Source: Pseudomonas sp. UBA1879
GTDB taxonomy: Bacteria > Pseudomonadota > Gammaproteobacteria > Pseudomonadales > Pseudomonadaceae
Length of the DNA: 64,000 nucleotides
NCBI RefSeq assembly: GCF_002338065.1
Contig: NZ_DDHJ01000017.1
Coordinates: 33,381 to 97,380, forward strand
Direction: 5' to 3'
Of the stretch, positions 53,498 through 63,353 are shown piece after piece. The translations under genes and the position numbers were made by a program. Under the pieces are notes generated by a model, which ran no database searches, was not told where the DNA came from, and saw only the letters and a list, made by a program, of their open reading frames with translations. Within the stretch, counting starts at the first letter, position 1; each line of letters starts with the position of its first letter.

Positions 53498-54538
53498 TTA
53501 GGCGCCCATCACCAAACGGATATCTGCCGCCAGCTCGCGAACGCGGGCTTCTTCGGTGTCCCACGAACACATGAAACGCGCGCCGCCGCTGCCGATGAAG
53601 GTGTAAAAGCGCCAGCCCTTGGCAGTCAGGGCCGCGATGGCCGACTCGGACAACTGCAGAAACACCCCGTTGGCCTGTACCGGGAACATCAGCTCGACGC
53701 CCGGGATGTCCTTGACCAGCTCAGCGAGCAGTTGCGCGCAGGCGTTGGCGTGGCGTGCGTGCTTGAGCCACGCGTCGTTTTCCAACAGCCCGACCCACGG
53801 CGCTGACAGGAAGCGCATTTTCGACGCCAGTTGCCCGGCCTGTTTGCAGCGATAGTCGAAGTCTTCAGCCAGTTTGTGGTTGAAGAACAGAATTGCCTCA
53901 CCCACTGCCATGCCGTTTTTGGTGCCGCCGAAGCACAACACGTCGACGCCGGATTTCCAAGTCAACTCGGCAGGTGTGCAGCCCAGGTGCGCACAGGCGT
54001 TGGCGAAGCGCGCACCGTCCATGTGCAGATTCAGGCCCAGTTCTTTACAGGTGTCGCTGATGGCCTTGAGCTCTTCCGGCAGGTAGACGCTGCCGACTTC
54101 GGTGGCCTGGGTCAGCGTCACGACACGGGGTTTCGGGTAGTGGATGTCAGCCCGCTTGAGCGCGACTTCGCGAATCGACGCGGGCGTCAGCTTGCCGTTC
54201 TCGCTACGGGCGGTCAGCAGCTTGGAGCCGTTGGAGAAGAACTCCGGCGCGCCGCATTCGTCGGTTTCGACGTGGGCGGTTTCGGAGCAAATGACGCTGT
54301 GATAACTCTGGCACAACGACGACAGCGCCAGCGAGTTGGCGGCAGTGCCATTGAAGGCGAAAAACACTTCGCAGTCGGTTTCGAACAACTGGCGGAATTG
54401 ATCGGCCGCCCGTGCTGTCCATTGGTCGTCGCCGTAGGCACGCTGATGGCCGTGATTGGCTTGCTCCATGGCCGCCCACGCTTCCGGGCAGATTCCCGAA
54501 TAGTTGTCGCTGGCAAACTGCTGGCTTTGGTCTGACAT
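53498..54538 (-). CDS. ltaE: Low-specificity L-threonine aldolase
   Basis: The 346-residue product has FASDNYSG at the N-terminus, HMDGARFANA and FGGTKNGM with the PLP-binding Lys. It cleaves L-threonine/allo-threonine to glycine and acetaldehyde. It is divergent from the TraX-family gene at 54638. In pseudomonads it often lies close to glyA, as here. Confidence 0.92.
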   Translation of the reverse strand: MSDQSQQFASDNYSGICPEAWAAMEQANHGHQRAYGDDQWTARAADQFRQLFETDCEVFFAFNGTAANSLALSSLCQSYHSVICSETAHVETDECGAPEFFSNGSKLLTARSENGKLTPASIREVALKRADIHYPKPRVVTLTQATEVGSVYLPEELKAISDTCKELGLNLHMDGARFANACAHLGCTPAELTWKSGVDVLCFGGTKNGMAVGEAILFFNHKLAEDFDYRCKQAGQLASKMRFLSAPWVGLLENDAWLKHARHANACAQLLAELVKDIPGVELMFPVQANGVFLQLSESAIAALTAKGWRFYTFIGSGGARFMCSWDTEEARVRELAADIRLVMGA

Positions 54539-54637
54539 GGCCGGTTCCCTGTAATCGAAGGCTGCGACTGTAACCAGAATTCAATGCCGCGGTCATGCAT
54601 TCTTGCGTCAGAAAATTCATCAGATGAGTGAAGCGCG

Positions 54638-55384
54638 ATGACTGAGACGTTTTCGGCGGTGCGCCCGGAGCGCGACCGGGCATTGGACCTGCTCAAGTGG
54701 CTGGCCATGCTGAGCATGGTCCTCGATCACCTGCGTTATGTCGGTTGGCATGTCGACGGGTTATACGTGCCGGGACGCTTGGCGTTTGCCGGGTTCTGTC
54801 TGGCCATTGCGGTGAATGTCAGGCGCAGTGTCTCGCGAGGGATGCCGACGCGTATGGACTGGAAATACCTGGCGTGGCTCGTGGTGTTTTCAGTGCTGGC
54901 GGAGTTTCCGTACCGGTTGTACATGGCCGGCGAGGTCACCACGCTGAATGTCCTCCCGACCCTGGTTTTGGGATTGCTGGCAGCACAGGGGGTGGTGAGC
55001 CCCTCGTGGACCGCGCGTTTGATGGGTTTCGTTGCGTTGGGCATCGGCGTTGCGTTCGGCGAGCAACTGATGTTCGGCGCCTATGGGGTGTTGCTGCCGA
55101 CCGCCTTCCTGCTAGTGCTGCGCGGGCCGCTGTGGCTGGCGGTGGTGCCGGGCGTGGTCTGCCTGTTGAGCAACGAGTGGCCGAAGATCATTGACGGGAT
55201 GTTGTGGGGTGACCCGATTTCCATTGGCGCGTTGATCGCGTGTCTGGTCGGTCCGTTCCTGGGGTTGGCGCTGTTGCGGTGGCGACCGGGTTTCAGGGTC
55301 TGGCCGATGCGCCGGTGGGCGTATCTGATTTATCCGCTGCATTTTGTGGTGTTGTTCACGCTGCGCCGCATCCTGATGGCTTGA
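54638..55384 (+). CDS. TraX family membrane protein
   Basis: The 248-residue protein has about seven to eight membrane segments and the TraX start (RALDLLKWLAMLSMVLDHLR-Y). TraX of the F plasmid N-acetylates pilin; chromosomal relatives belong to the acyltransferase-3-like group and their substrates are unknown. No conjugation genes are near. Confidence 0.85.
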   Translation: MTETFSAVRPERDRALDLLKWLAMLSMVLDHLRYVGWHVDGLYVPGRLAFAGFCLAIAVNVRRSVSRGMPTRMDWKYLAWLVVFSVLAEFPYRLYMAGEVTTLNVLPTLVLGLLAAQGVVSPSWTARLMGFVALGIGVAFGEQLMFGAYGVLLPTAFLLVLRGPLWLAVVPGVVCLLSNEWPKIIDGMLWGDPISIGALIACLVGPFLGLALLRWRPGFRVWPMRRWAYLIYPLHFVVLFTLRRILMA

Positions 55385-55395
55385 CGCATCTCCTT

Positions 55396-55482
55396 GTGGG
55401 AGCCGGCTTGCTGGCGAATGCAGTGGGTCAGGTTCATCAATGTCGGCTGATGCATCGCATTCGCCAGCAAGCCGGCTCCCAC
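55396..55482. repeat. REPIN upstream of alaC
   Basis: GTGGGAGCCGGCTTGCTGGCGAATGC faces GCATTCGCCAGCAAGCCGGCTCCCAC; the same sequence family as the array at 29137-29883. Confidence 0.9.
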
Positions 55483-55630
55483 AGGGGTTGGCGGTGATCC
55501 TGAGGCGGGTGCACTTACACAAATCGCTGTAGACAAACCGCCATCACGCCCCTTATCTTCCGCACCAGGCCACCGCAGTGGCCAGCGTCGCTCGGACGGT
55601 TCCGGGCGCTTACGTTTTCTTGAGGTTTCC

Positions 55631-56848
55631 ATGGCCGACCTTGGTTCGCCGCGCCGCTTTGCGCGCATCGATCGACTCCCCCCTTACGTGTTCAACATCA
55701 CTGCCGAGCTGAAAATGGCCGCTCGTCGTCGTGGTGAGGACATCATCGACCTGAGCATGGGCAACCCCGATGGGGCAACGCCGCCGCATATCGTCGAAAA
55801 ACTGGTTACCGTCGCCCAACGTGAAGACACTCACGGCTACTCGACTTCGCGTGGCATTCCGCGTCTGCGTCGGGCGATTTCCAGTTGGTATAAAACCCGC
55901 TACGAGGTCGATATCGACCCCGAAAGCGAAGCCATCGTCACCATTGGCTCGAAAGAGGGCCTGGCGCACCTGATGCTCGCCACCCTCGATCAGGGCGACA
56001 CGGTGCTGGTGCCGAACCCCAGTTATCCCATTCACATCTACGGCGCAGTCATCGCTGGCGCCCAAGTGCGCTCCGTGCCGCTGGTACCGGGCGTGGACTT
56101 CTTCGCCGAGCTGGAAAAGGCTATTCGTGGCTCGATCCCCAAGCCGAAGATGATGATTCTGGGCTTCCCCTCCAATCCGACCGCGCAGTGCGTCGAACTC
56201 GATTTCTTCGAGCGCGTGGTCGCGCTGGCCAAACAGTACGACGTACTGGTGGTTCACGATCTGGCTTATGCCGACATCGTTTACGACGGCTGGAAAGCCC
56301 CGTCGATCATGCAAGTGCCGGGCGCCAAGGACATCGCGGTAGAGTTTTTCACCCTGTCCAAAAGCTACAACATGGCAGGCTGGCGTATCGGCTTCATGGT
56401 CGGTAACCCCGAGTTGGTCAACGCCTTGGCGCGGATCAAGAGCTACCACGACTACGGCACCTTCACCCCGCTGCAAGTCGCGGCGATTGCTGCGCTGGAA
56501 GGCGATCAGCAGTGCGTGCTCGACATCGCCGAGCAATACCGTCAGCGTCGCAACGTGCTGGTCAAAGGCCTGCACGAACTGGGCTGGAGGGTGGAAAACC
56601 CGAAAGCGTCGATGTACGTCTGGGCCAAGATTCCTGAAGCTTACGCGCACCTGGGTTCGTTGGAATTCGCCAAAAAGCTGCTGCTGGAAGCCAAGGTCTG
56701 CGTTTCGCCGGGTGTCGGTTTTGGTGAGTACGGCGACGATCACGTGCGTTTCGCCTTGATCGAAAACCAGGACCGGATACGTCAGGCGGTGCGCGGTATT
56801 CGCGGGATGTTCCGGGCGGATGGGTTACTCCCTGCGAAATCGGTCTGA
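55631..56848 (+). CDS. alaC: Alanine-synthesising aminotransferase AlaC
   Basis: The 405-residue product is a class I PLP aminotransferase (LSMGNPDGATP, GSKEGLAHLM, FTLSKSYNMAGWRIGFMVGN with the Schiff-base Lys). It matches the AlaC group that forms alanine from pyruvate and glutamate. The substrate range is inferred from overall similarity. A clear terminator follows. Confidence 0.87.
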   Translation: MADLGSPRRFARIDRLPPYVFNITAELKMAARRRGEDIIDLSMGNPDGATPPHIVEKLVTVAQREDTHGYSTSRGIPRLRRAISSWYKTRYEVDIDPESEAIVTIGSKEGLAHLMLATLDQGDTVLVPNPSYPIHIYGAVIAGAQVRSVPLVPGVDFFAELEKAIRGSIPKPKMMILGFPSNPTAQCVELDFFERVVALAKQYDVLVVHDLAYADIVYDGWKAPSIMQVPGAKDIAVEFFTLSKSYNMAGWRIGFMVGNPELVNALARIKSYHDYGTFTPLQVAAIAALEGDQQCVLDIAEQYRQRRNVLVKGLHELGWRVENPKASMYVWAKIPEAYAHLGSLEFAKKLLLEAKVCVSPGVGFGEYGDDHVRFALIENQDRIRQAVRGIRGMFRADGLLPAKSV

Positions 56849-56869
56849 TTGCGACATTCGCGACTTCAA

Positions 56870-56896
56870 AATCCCCGGCCCAAGCTGGGGATTTTT
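56870..56896 (+). terminator. Rho-independent terminator of alaC
   Basis: AATCCCC pairs with GGGGATT around a ten-base loop, followed by T residues. Confidence 0.85.
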
Positions 56897-56916
56897 GTTT
56901 GGAATACGATCAAAGC

Positions 56917-57003
56917 GTAGGAGCGAGCTTGCCCGCGACGGCGGTGTGTCAGCAACGTGGAACCCGCCTGATACAACGTTTTCGCGGGCAAGCGCGCTCC
57001 TAC
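56917..57003. repeat. REPIN upstream of glyA
   Basis: GTAGGAGCGAGCTTGCCCGCGA faces TCGCGGGCAAGCGCGCTCCTAC across a ~45-base spacer. The rest of the 56897-57182 gap shows no gene and must hold the operon promoter. Confidence 0.88.
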
Positions 57004-57182
57004 AGGTGTCAGGCCAAACTCCGGAAACCTCCCTCCCCGCAAAACCATGTCGTAAACGCGCCTTTGTGTGGCGTGCGTAGGCATCTGGTCTGTCTGCGTC
57101 AGCCCTACCATCGCTGCCAAGGGGTGATCCAAAAGCCCCAACACGACAATTCAGGCGCCGCGCCGCCGCTGGGAGAACCGCG

Positions 57183-58436
57183 ATGTTCAGCAAGCTAGAC
57201 CAAATCCAGGGTTATGACGATGCACTCTTGGCAGCGATGAATGCCGAAGATCAGCGTCAGGAAGATCACATCGAGCTGATCGCCTCGGAGAACTACACCA
57301 GCAAGCGCGTGATGCAGGCTCAGGGCAGCGGCCTGACCAACAAATATGCCGAGGGCTATCCGGGCAAGCGTTACTACGGTGGCTGCGAACACGTCGACAA
57401 GGTCGAGCAACTGGCCATCGACCGCGCCAAGCAACTGTTCGGCGCCGATTACGCCAACGTTCAGCCGCATTCCGGTTCGTCTGCCAACAGCGCCGTTTAC
57501 CTGGCCCTGCTGCAAGCCGGCGACACCATTCTGGGCATGAGTCTGGCCCACGGCGGTCACCTGACCCACGGCGCCAAAGTGTCGTCTTCGGGCAAGCTCT
57601 ACAACGCTGTTCAATACGGCATCGACACCACCACCGGCCTGATCGACTACGACGAAGTCGAGCGCCTGGCCGTTGAACACAAGCCAAAGATGATCGTTGC
57701 TGGCTTCTCGGCGTACTCCAAGACCCTGGATTTCCCACGCTTCCGCGCCATCGCTGACAAAGTGGGTGCGCTGCTGTTCGTCGACATGGCCCATGTGGCC
57801 GGTCTGGTCGCCGCCGGTCTGTACCCGAACCCGATTCCATTCGCTGACGTGGTCACCACCACCACCCACAAGACCCTGCGCGGTCCGCGTGGCGGCCTGA
57901 TTCTGGCCAAGGCCAACGAAGAAATCGAAAAGAAACTGAACGCCGCAGTATTCCCTGGCGCTCAGGGCGGCCCGCTGATGCACGTCATCGCGGGCAAGGC
58001 TGTGTGCTTCAAGGAAGCCATGGAGCCCGGCTTCAAGGCGTATCAACAGCAAGTGATCGACAACGCTCAGGCCATGGCGCAGGTGTTCATCGATCGCGGT
58101 TACGACGTTGTGTCGGGCGGGACTGACAACCACCTGTTCCTCGTCAGCCTGATCCGTCAGGGCCTGACCGGTAAAGAAGCTGACGCCGCGCTGGGCCGTT
58201 CGCACATCACCGTGAACAAGAACGCCGTGCCGAACGACCCGCAATCGCCGTTCGTGACCTCGGGCCTGCGTATCGGCACCCCGGCCGTCACCACCCGCGG
58301 TTTCAAAGTTACCCAATGCGTCACGCTGGCCGGCTGGATCTGCGACATTCTCGACAACCTCGGCGACGCCGATGTCGAGGCCAATGTTGCCAGTCAAGTC
58401 GCCGCGCTGTGCGCCGATTTCCCGGTTTACCGCTGA
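57183..58436 (+). CDS. glyA: Serine hydroxymethyltransferase
   Basis: The 417-residue product has ELIASENYTS, NKYAEGYPGKRYYGGC, VDMAHVAGLVAAG and TTTTHKTLRGPRGG with the PLP Lys. It interconverts serine and glycine with tetrahydrofolate one-carbon units. It lies 15 bases before soxB, so it can use the glycine and methylene-tetrahydrofolate made by the sarcosine oxidase. GGGAGAA precedes the ATG. Confidence 0.96.
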   Translation: MFSKLDQIQGYDDALLAAMNAEDQRQEDHIELIASENYTSKRVMQAQGSGLTNKYAEGYPGKRYYGGCEHVDKVEQLAIDRAKQLFGADYANVQPHSGSSANSAVYLALLQAGDTILGMSLAHGGHLTHGAKVSSSGKLYNAVQYGIDTTTGLIDYDEVERLAVEHKPKMIVAGFSAYSKTLDFPRFRAIADKVGALLFVDMAHVAGLVAAGLYPNPIPFADVVTTTTHKTLRGPRGGLILAKANEEIEKKLNAAVFPGAQGGPLMHVIAGKAVCFKEAMEPGFKAYQQQVIDNAQAMAQVFIDRGYDVVSGGTDNHLFLVSLIRQGLTGKEADAALGRSHITVNKNAVPNDPQSPFVTSGLRIGTPAVTTRGFKVTQCVTLAGWICDILDNLGDADVEANVASQVAALCADFPVYR

Positions 58437-58451
58437 GTCAGGAGTCGCACC

Positions 58452-59702
58452 ATGCAGCATTACTCGGGCTTCGGCCTTTTCAAACACTCCCTCAGCCACC
58501 ACGAAAACTGGCAGCGCATGTGGCGCACGCCGACCCCTAAAAAGGTCTATGACGTGGTCATCGTGGGCGGTGGCGGTCATGGTCTGGCGACCGCGTACTA
58601 CCTGGCCAAAGAACACGGCATCACCAACGTGGCCGTCGTTGAGAAAGGTTGGCTGGGCGGCGGTAACACCGCGCGCAATACCACCATCGTGCGCTCCAAC
58701 TACCTGTGGGATGAATCCGCCCACCTGTACGAGCACGCGATGAAATTGTGGGAAGGCCTGTCGCAAGACCTGAACTACAACGTCATGTTCTCCCAGCGCG
58801 GCGTGTACAACCTGTGCCACACCCTGCAGGACATGCGTGATTCCGAGCGTCGTGTCAGCGCCAACCGCCTGAACGGCGTGGACGGGGAACTGCTGAACGG
58901 CAAACAGGTGGCGGAAGAAATCCCTTACCTGGACTGCTCGAGGAACACCCGTTATCCGATTATCGGCGCGACCGTTCAACGTCGCGGCGGTGTCGCCCGT
59001 CACGACGCCGTGGCCTGGGGCTTTGCCCGTGCCGCCGACGCGTTGGGCGTGGACCTGATCCAACAGACCGAAGTCACCGGTTTCCGCAAGGAAAACGGCG
59101 TGTGCGTTGGCGTTGAAACCAACAAGGGCTTCATCGGCGCCAAGCGCGTCGGTGTCGTGACCGCCGGTAACTCCGGTCACATGGCCAAGCTCGCCGGCTT
59201 CCGCCTCCCGGTCGAATCCCACCCGCTGCAGGCGCTGGTGTCCGAGCCGATCAAACCCATCATCGACAGTGTGATCATGTCCAACGCCGTGCACGGCTAT
59301 ATCAGTCAGTCCGACAAGGGCGACCTGGTGATCGGTGCCGGTATCGACAGCTGGGTCGGCTATGGCCAGCGCGGTTCGTACCCGGTGATCGAACACACCA
59401 TCCAGGCCATCGTCGAGATGTTCCCGGTGCTGTCCCGCGTGCGCATGAATCGTCAATGGGGCGGCATCGTCGACACCACGCCGGATGCCTGCCCGATCAT
59501 CTCGAAGACGCCGGTTCCGAACATGTTCTTCAACTGCGGTTGGGGTACAGGCGGGTTCAAGGCGACGCCGGGTTCGGGCAACGTGTTTGCGGCAAGCCTG
59601 GCGAAGGGCGAAATGCACCCGCTGGCCAAACCGTTTTCCATCGACCGTTTCCATAACGGCGCACTCATTGACGAACACGGCGCTGCGGCCGTCGCCCACT
59701 AA
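58452..59702 (+). CDS. soxB: Sarcosine oxidase subunit beta
   Basis: The 416-residue flavoprotein has a dinucleotide-binding GGGGHGLATAYYLA and GWLGGGNTARNTTIVRSNYL, typical of the heterotetrameric enzyme's beta subunit that binds FAD and FMN and oxidises sarcosine. It follows glyA by 15 bases. Confidence 0.95.
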   Translation: MQHYSGFGLFKHSLSHHENWQRMWRTPTPKKVYDVVIVGGGGHGLATAYYLAKEHGITNVAVVEKGWLGGGNTARNTTIVRSNYLWDESAHLYEHAMKLWEGLSQDLNYNVMFSQRGVYNLCHTLQDMRDSERRVSANRLNGVDGELLNGKQVAEEIPYLDCSRNTRYPIIGATVQRRGGVARHDAVAWGFARAADALGVDLIQQTEVTGFRKENGVCVGVETNKGFIGAKRVGVVTAGNSGHMAKLAGFRLPVESHPLQALVSEPIKPIIDSVIMSNAVHGYISQSDKGDLVIGAGIDSWVGYGQRGSYPVIEHTIQAIVEMFPVLSRVRMNRQWGGIVDTTPDACPIISKTPVPNMFFNCGWGTGGFKATPGSGNVFAASLAKGEMHPLAKPFSIDRFHNGALIDEHGAAAVAH

Positions 59703-59712
59703 TCAAAACCGC

Positions 59713-59835
59713 GTGAGAACGTAGCGAGCGAAGGTAAGACAAGGCAAAAACAGGCGAGGAAGTGGAGTTTAGGCTCCTAAATGAGCATTCCGAGCCTATT
59801 TTTAACGCGGTATTACCGAGCGCAGCAGTCCTCAC
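59713..59835. repeat. Large nested hairpin between soxB and soxD
   Basis: Five nested stems can be traced: GTGAGAAC (59713-59720) with GTCCTCAC (59828-59835, one G-U); GGTAA (59733) with TTACC (59813); AAAAACAGGC (59746-59755) with GCCTATTTTT (59794-59803, one mismatch); GGAA (59758) with TTCC (59788); TTTAGG (59768) with CCTAAA (59776). It almost fills the soxB-soxD gap. It looks like a dispersed Pseudomonas intergenic element. Confidence 0.8.
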
Positions 59836-59860
59836 GGGGTTTTTAACAGGAGAAATTCCT

Positions 59861-60175
59861 ATGTTGCACATCTTCTGTCCTCACTGTGGCGAACTGCGCT
59901 CCGAAGAGGAGTTTCACGTCTCCGGTCAGGCTCACATCGCGCGTCCACTGGACCCGGCGGCCTGCACCGACGAAGAGTGGGGCGACTACATGTTCTTCCG
60001 CGACAACCCGCGTGGCCTGCACCACGAGCTGTGGATTCATGCCGCCGGTTGCCGTCAGTACTTCAACACCACGCGTGACACCGTGACTTACGAAATTCTC
60101 GAGACCTACCCGATTGGCACCAAGCCGCAGTTCGTGAACCCGGTTCCAGCCGTCGGCAAGGGAGACAACGCATGA
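59861..60175 (+). CDS. soxD: Sarcosine oxidase subunit delta
   Basis: The 104-residue product starts at the ATG at 59861 behind CAGGAGA. C6 and C9 (FCPHCGE) with the later WIHAAGCRQYFN supply the zinc site of the delta subunit. Its stop overlaps the soxA start (ATGA). Confidence 0.95.
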   Translation: MLHIFCPHCGELRSEEEFHVSGQAHIARPLDPAACTDEEWGDYMFFRDNPRGLHHELWIHAAGCRQYFNTTRDTVTYEILETYPIGTKPQFVNPVPAVGKGDNA

Positions 60176-63100
60176 GCCAGACCCATCGTCTGCCCAATGG
60201 CGGCCGCATCGACCGCAGCAAGGTCCTGAACTTCAACTTCAACGGCCAGACCTACCAAGGCTTCGAAGGCGACACCCTGGCGGCAGCCTTGCTGGCCAAC
60301 GGCGTTGACATCATTGGCCGCAGCTTCAAGTACTCGCGTCCTCGCGGCATCTTCGCAGCCGGCTCCGAAGAGCCGAATGCGGTGTTGCAGATCGGCGCCA
60401 CCGAAGCCACCCAGATCCCGAACGTGCGCGCCACGCAACAGGCGCTGTATGCGGGCCTGGTCGCTACCAGCACCAACGGCTGGCCGAGCGTGAACACCGA
60501 CATGATGGGGATTCTCGGCAAGGTCGGCGGCAAGCTGATGCCTCCGGGCTTCTACTACAAAACCTTCATGTATCCGCAATCGTTCTGGATGACCTACGAG
60601 AAATACATTCGTAAGGCAGCGGGTCTCGGCCGTTCGCCGACCGAGATCGATCCGGACACCTACGACAACATGAACCACCACGCCGACGTGCTGGTGGTTG
60701 GCGCAGGCCCGGCGGGTCTGGCGGCGGCACTGGCCGCTGCGCGCAGCGGCGCCCGTGTGATCGTGGCCGATGAGCAAGAAGAATTCGGCGGCAGCCTGCT
60801 GGATACCCGCGAAAGCCTCGACGGCAAGCCTGCCGCTGAATGGGTTGCGACAGTGGTCGCCGAGCTGAAAGGCCTGGCCAACGTCGTGCTGCTGCCCCGT
60901 TCGACTGTGAACGGCTACCACGACCATAACTTCCTGACCATTCACGAGCGTCTGACCGATCACCTCGGCGACCGCGCACCGATCGGCCAGGTGCGTCAGC
61001 GTCTGCATCGCGTTCGCGCCAAGCGCGTCGTGCTGGCAACCGGTACGCACGAGCGTCCGCTGGTCTACGGCAACAACGACGTGCCGGGCAACATGCTGGC
61101 CGGCGCCGTCTCGACTTACGTTCGCCGTTACGGCGTGGCGCCGGGCAAGAAACTCGTGCTGTCCACCAACAACGATTACGCCTACCGCGTGGCGCTGGAC
61201 TGGCTCGACGCCGGTCTGCACGTGGTCGCCGTGGCCGATGTGCGTCACAACCCACGCGGCGCGCTGGTTGAAGAAGCGCGGGCCAAAGGCATTCGTATCC
61301 TGACCGGCAGCGCAGTGATCGAAGCCCGTGGCAGCAAACGCGTCAGCGGCGCCCGCGTAGCAGCGATTGACGTGAAAGCGCACAAGGTCACCAGCCCTGG
61401 CGAATGGCTCGATTGCGACTTGATCGCCAGCTCAGGCGGCTACAGCCCGATCGTTCACTTGGCCTCCCATTTGGGTGGTAAGCCGGTCTGGCGTGAAGAC
61501 ATCCTCGGTTTCGTGCCCGGCGAAGCACCACAGAAACGCGTCTGCGTCGGTGGCGTGAACGGCGTTTACGCACTCGGCGATGCATTGGCTGACGGTTTTG
61601 AAGGCGGCGTACGCGCAGCCTCCGAAGCGGGTTTCCAGCCTGTTGAAGGCGTGATCCCGAAAGCCCTGAGCCGCGTGGAAGAACCGACGCTGGCGATCTT
61701 CCAGGTGCCGCATGAGAAGGGCACTTCTCGTGCGCCGAAGCAATTCGTCGATCTGCAAAACGACGTCACCGCTGCGGCCATCGAACTGGCGACCCGCGAG
61801 GGCTTCGAGTCGGTCGAGCACGTCAAGCGCTACACCGCGCTGGGCTTCGGTACCGATCAGGGCAAGCTGGGCAACGTCAACGGTCTGGCCATCGCGGCCC
61901 GCTCGCTGAACGTCAGCATTCCCGAGATGGGCACCACGATGTTCCGCCCGAACTACACGCCGATCACCTTCGGCGCCATTGCCGGTCGTCACTGCGGCCA
62001 CATCTTCGAGCCTGTGCGCTTCACCGCGCTGCACGCCTGGCACGTCAAGAACGGCGCCGAATTCGAAGACGTCGGTCAGTGGAAACGTCCGTGGTACTTC
62101 CCGAAAGCCGGTGAAGACATTCACGCAGCGGTCCGCCGCGAATGCAAAGCCGTGCGCGACAGCGTCGGCCTGCTGGACGCCTCGACCCTCGGCAAAATCG
62201 ACATTCAGGGCCCGGATGCGCGCGAGTTCCTCAACCGCATCTATACCAACGCCTGGACCAAGCTCGACGTAGGCAAGGCGCGTTACGGCCTGATGTGTAA
62301 AGAAGACGGCATGGTCTTCGACGACGGTGTCACCGCCTGTGTCGCTGATAACCATTTCATCATGACCACCACCACGGGCGGCGCTGCACGCGTTCTGCAA
62401 TGGCTGGAAATCTATCAGCAGACCGAATGGCCGGACCTGAAGGTGTACTTCACTTCCGTGACCGACCACTACGCGACCCTGACCCTGTCGGGCCCGAACA
62501 GCCGCAAGCTGCTCAGTGAAGTGACCGACATCGACTTGGGCCGCGAAGCCTTCCCGTTCATGACCTGGAAAGAAGGCCTGGTCGGTGGCGTTCCGGCGCG
62601 TGTGTTCCGGATCTCCTTCACCGGTGAGCTTTCCTACGAAGTGAACATCCAGGCCGACTACGCCATGGGCGTTCTGGAAAAAATCGCCGAGGCAGGCAAG
62701 AAATACAACCTGACCCCGTACGGCACTGAAACCATGCACGTACTGCGGGCCGAGAAGGGCTTCATCATCGTCGGTCAAGACACCGATGGCTCGATGACCC
62801 CGGACGACCTGAACATGGGCTGGTGTGTCGGTCGCACCAAACCGTTCTCGTGGATCGGCCAGCGCGGCATGAACCGCGAAGATTGCGTGCGGGAAGACCG
62901 TAAGCAACTGGTTGGCCTCAAGCCAATCGATCCGAACAAGTGGCTGCCGGAAGGCGCGCAGTTGGTGTTCGACCCTAAACAGTCGATCCCGATGACGATG
63001 GTCGGTCACGTGACGTCGAGCTACGCGGCGAACTCGCTGGGTTACTCGTTCGCCATGGGCGTGGTCAAGGGCGGTCTGAAACGCATGGGCGAACGCGTGT

Positions 63101-63192
63101 TCTCGCCGCAAGCGGATGGCAGCGTGATCGAGGCGGAAATCGTATCGTCGGTGTTCTTCGATCCGAAAGGTGACCGGCAGAACGTGGAGTAA
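60172..63192 (+). CDS. soxA: Sarcosine oxidase subunit alpha
   Basis: The 1006-residue protein has an N-terminal region with FNFNGQTYQGFEGDTLAAAL, an NAD-binding domain (VLVVGAGPAGLAAALAAARS) and a C-terminal aminomethyltransferase-like domain (near 600-1006) that transfers the methyl carbon to tetrahydrofolate. Length and order match the heterotetrameric TSOX alpha subunit. Confidence 0.95.
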   Translation: MSQTHRLPNGGRIDRSKVLNFNFNGQTYQGFEGDTLAAALLANGVDIIGRSFKYSRPRGIFAAGSEEPNAVLQIGATEATQIPNVRATQQALYAGLVATSTNGWPSVNTDMMGILGKVGGKLMPPGFYYKTFMYPQSFWMTYEKYIRKAAGLGRSPTEIDPDTYDNMNHHADVLVVGAGPAGLAAALAAARSGARVIVADEQEEFGGSLLDTRESLDGKPAAEWVATVVAELKGLANVVLLPRSTVNGYHDHNFLTIHERLTDHLGDRAPIGQVRQRLHRVRAKRVVLATGTHERPLVYGNNDVPGNMLAGAVSTYVRRYGVAPGKKLVLSTNNDYAYRVALDWLDAGLHVVAVADVRHNPRGALVEEARAKGIRILTGSAVIEARGSKRVSGARVAAIDVKAHKVTSPGEWLDCDLIASSGGYSPIVHLASHLGGKPVWREDILGFVPGEAPQKRVCVGGVNGVYALGDALADGFEGGVRAASEAGFQPVEGVIPKALSRVEEPTLAIFQVPHEKGTSRAPKQFVDLQNDVTAAAIELATREGFESVEHVKRYTALGFGTDQGKLGNVNGLAIAARSLNVSIPEMGTTMFRPNYTPITFGAIAGRHCGHIFEPVRFTALHAWHVKNGAEFEDVGQWKRPWYFPKAGEDIHAAVRRECKAVRDSVGLLDASTLGKIDIQGPDAREFLNRIYTNAWTKLDVGKARYGLMCKEDGMVFDDGVTACVADNHFIMTTTTGGAARVLQWLEIYQQTEWPDLKVYFTSVTDHYATLTLSGPNSRKLLSEVTDIDLGREAFPFMTWKEGLVGGVPARVFRISFTGELSYEVNIQADYAMGVLEKIAEAGKKYNLTPYGTETMHVLRAEKGFIIVGQDTDGSMTPDDLNMGWCVGRTKPFSWIGQRGMNREDCVREDRKQLVGLKPIDPNKWLPEGAQLVFDPKQSIPMTMVGHVTSSYAANSLGYSFAMGVVKGGLKRMGERVFSPQADGSVIEAEIVSSVFFDPKGDRQNVE

Positions 63193-63218
63193 TTGTCCTG
63201 TAGTGCACTGCTTCCTGT

Positions 63219-63307
63219 GTAGGAGCGTGGCTTGTCCCGCGATGCGATTAATACGGCGCCATCGCGGTGACTGCCAGACTGCTATCGCGGGACAAGCCAC
63301 GCTCCTA
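63219..63307. repeat. REPIN between soxA and soxG
   Basis: GTAGGAGCGTGGCTTGTCCC faces GGGACAAGCCACGCTCCTAC, the variant also found at 38638. It lies inside the operon. Confidence 0.88.
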
Positions 63308-63353
63308 CAAGGTTCGCGTTCACTGAAATAACAGAATTCAACACAGGTGCTCT

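Noticed and set aside
54638..55384. TraX as evidence of a conjugative plasmid remnant
   Set aside because: Chromosomal TraX-family acyltransferase-like proteins are common in Pseudomonas and no transfer genes are nearby.
57195..59699. Very long minus-strand open frame (834 codons) opposite glyA and soxB
   Set aside because: It mirrors the codon pattern of glyA and soxB, has no ribosome binding site or recognisable domain, and is a high-GC antisense artefact. The same applies to minus-strand frames at 60106-61383, 61432-63300 and 24908-26149.
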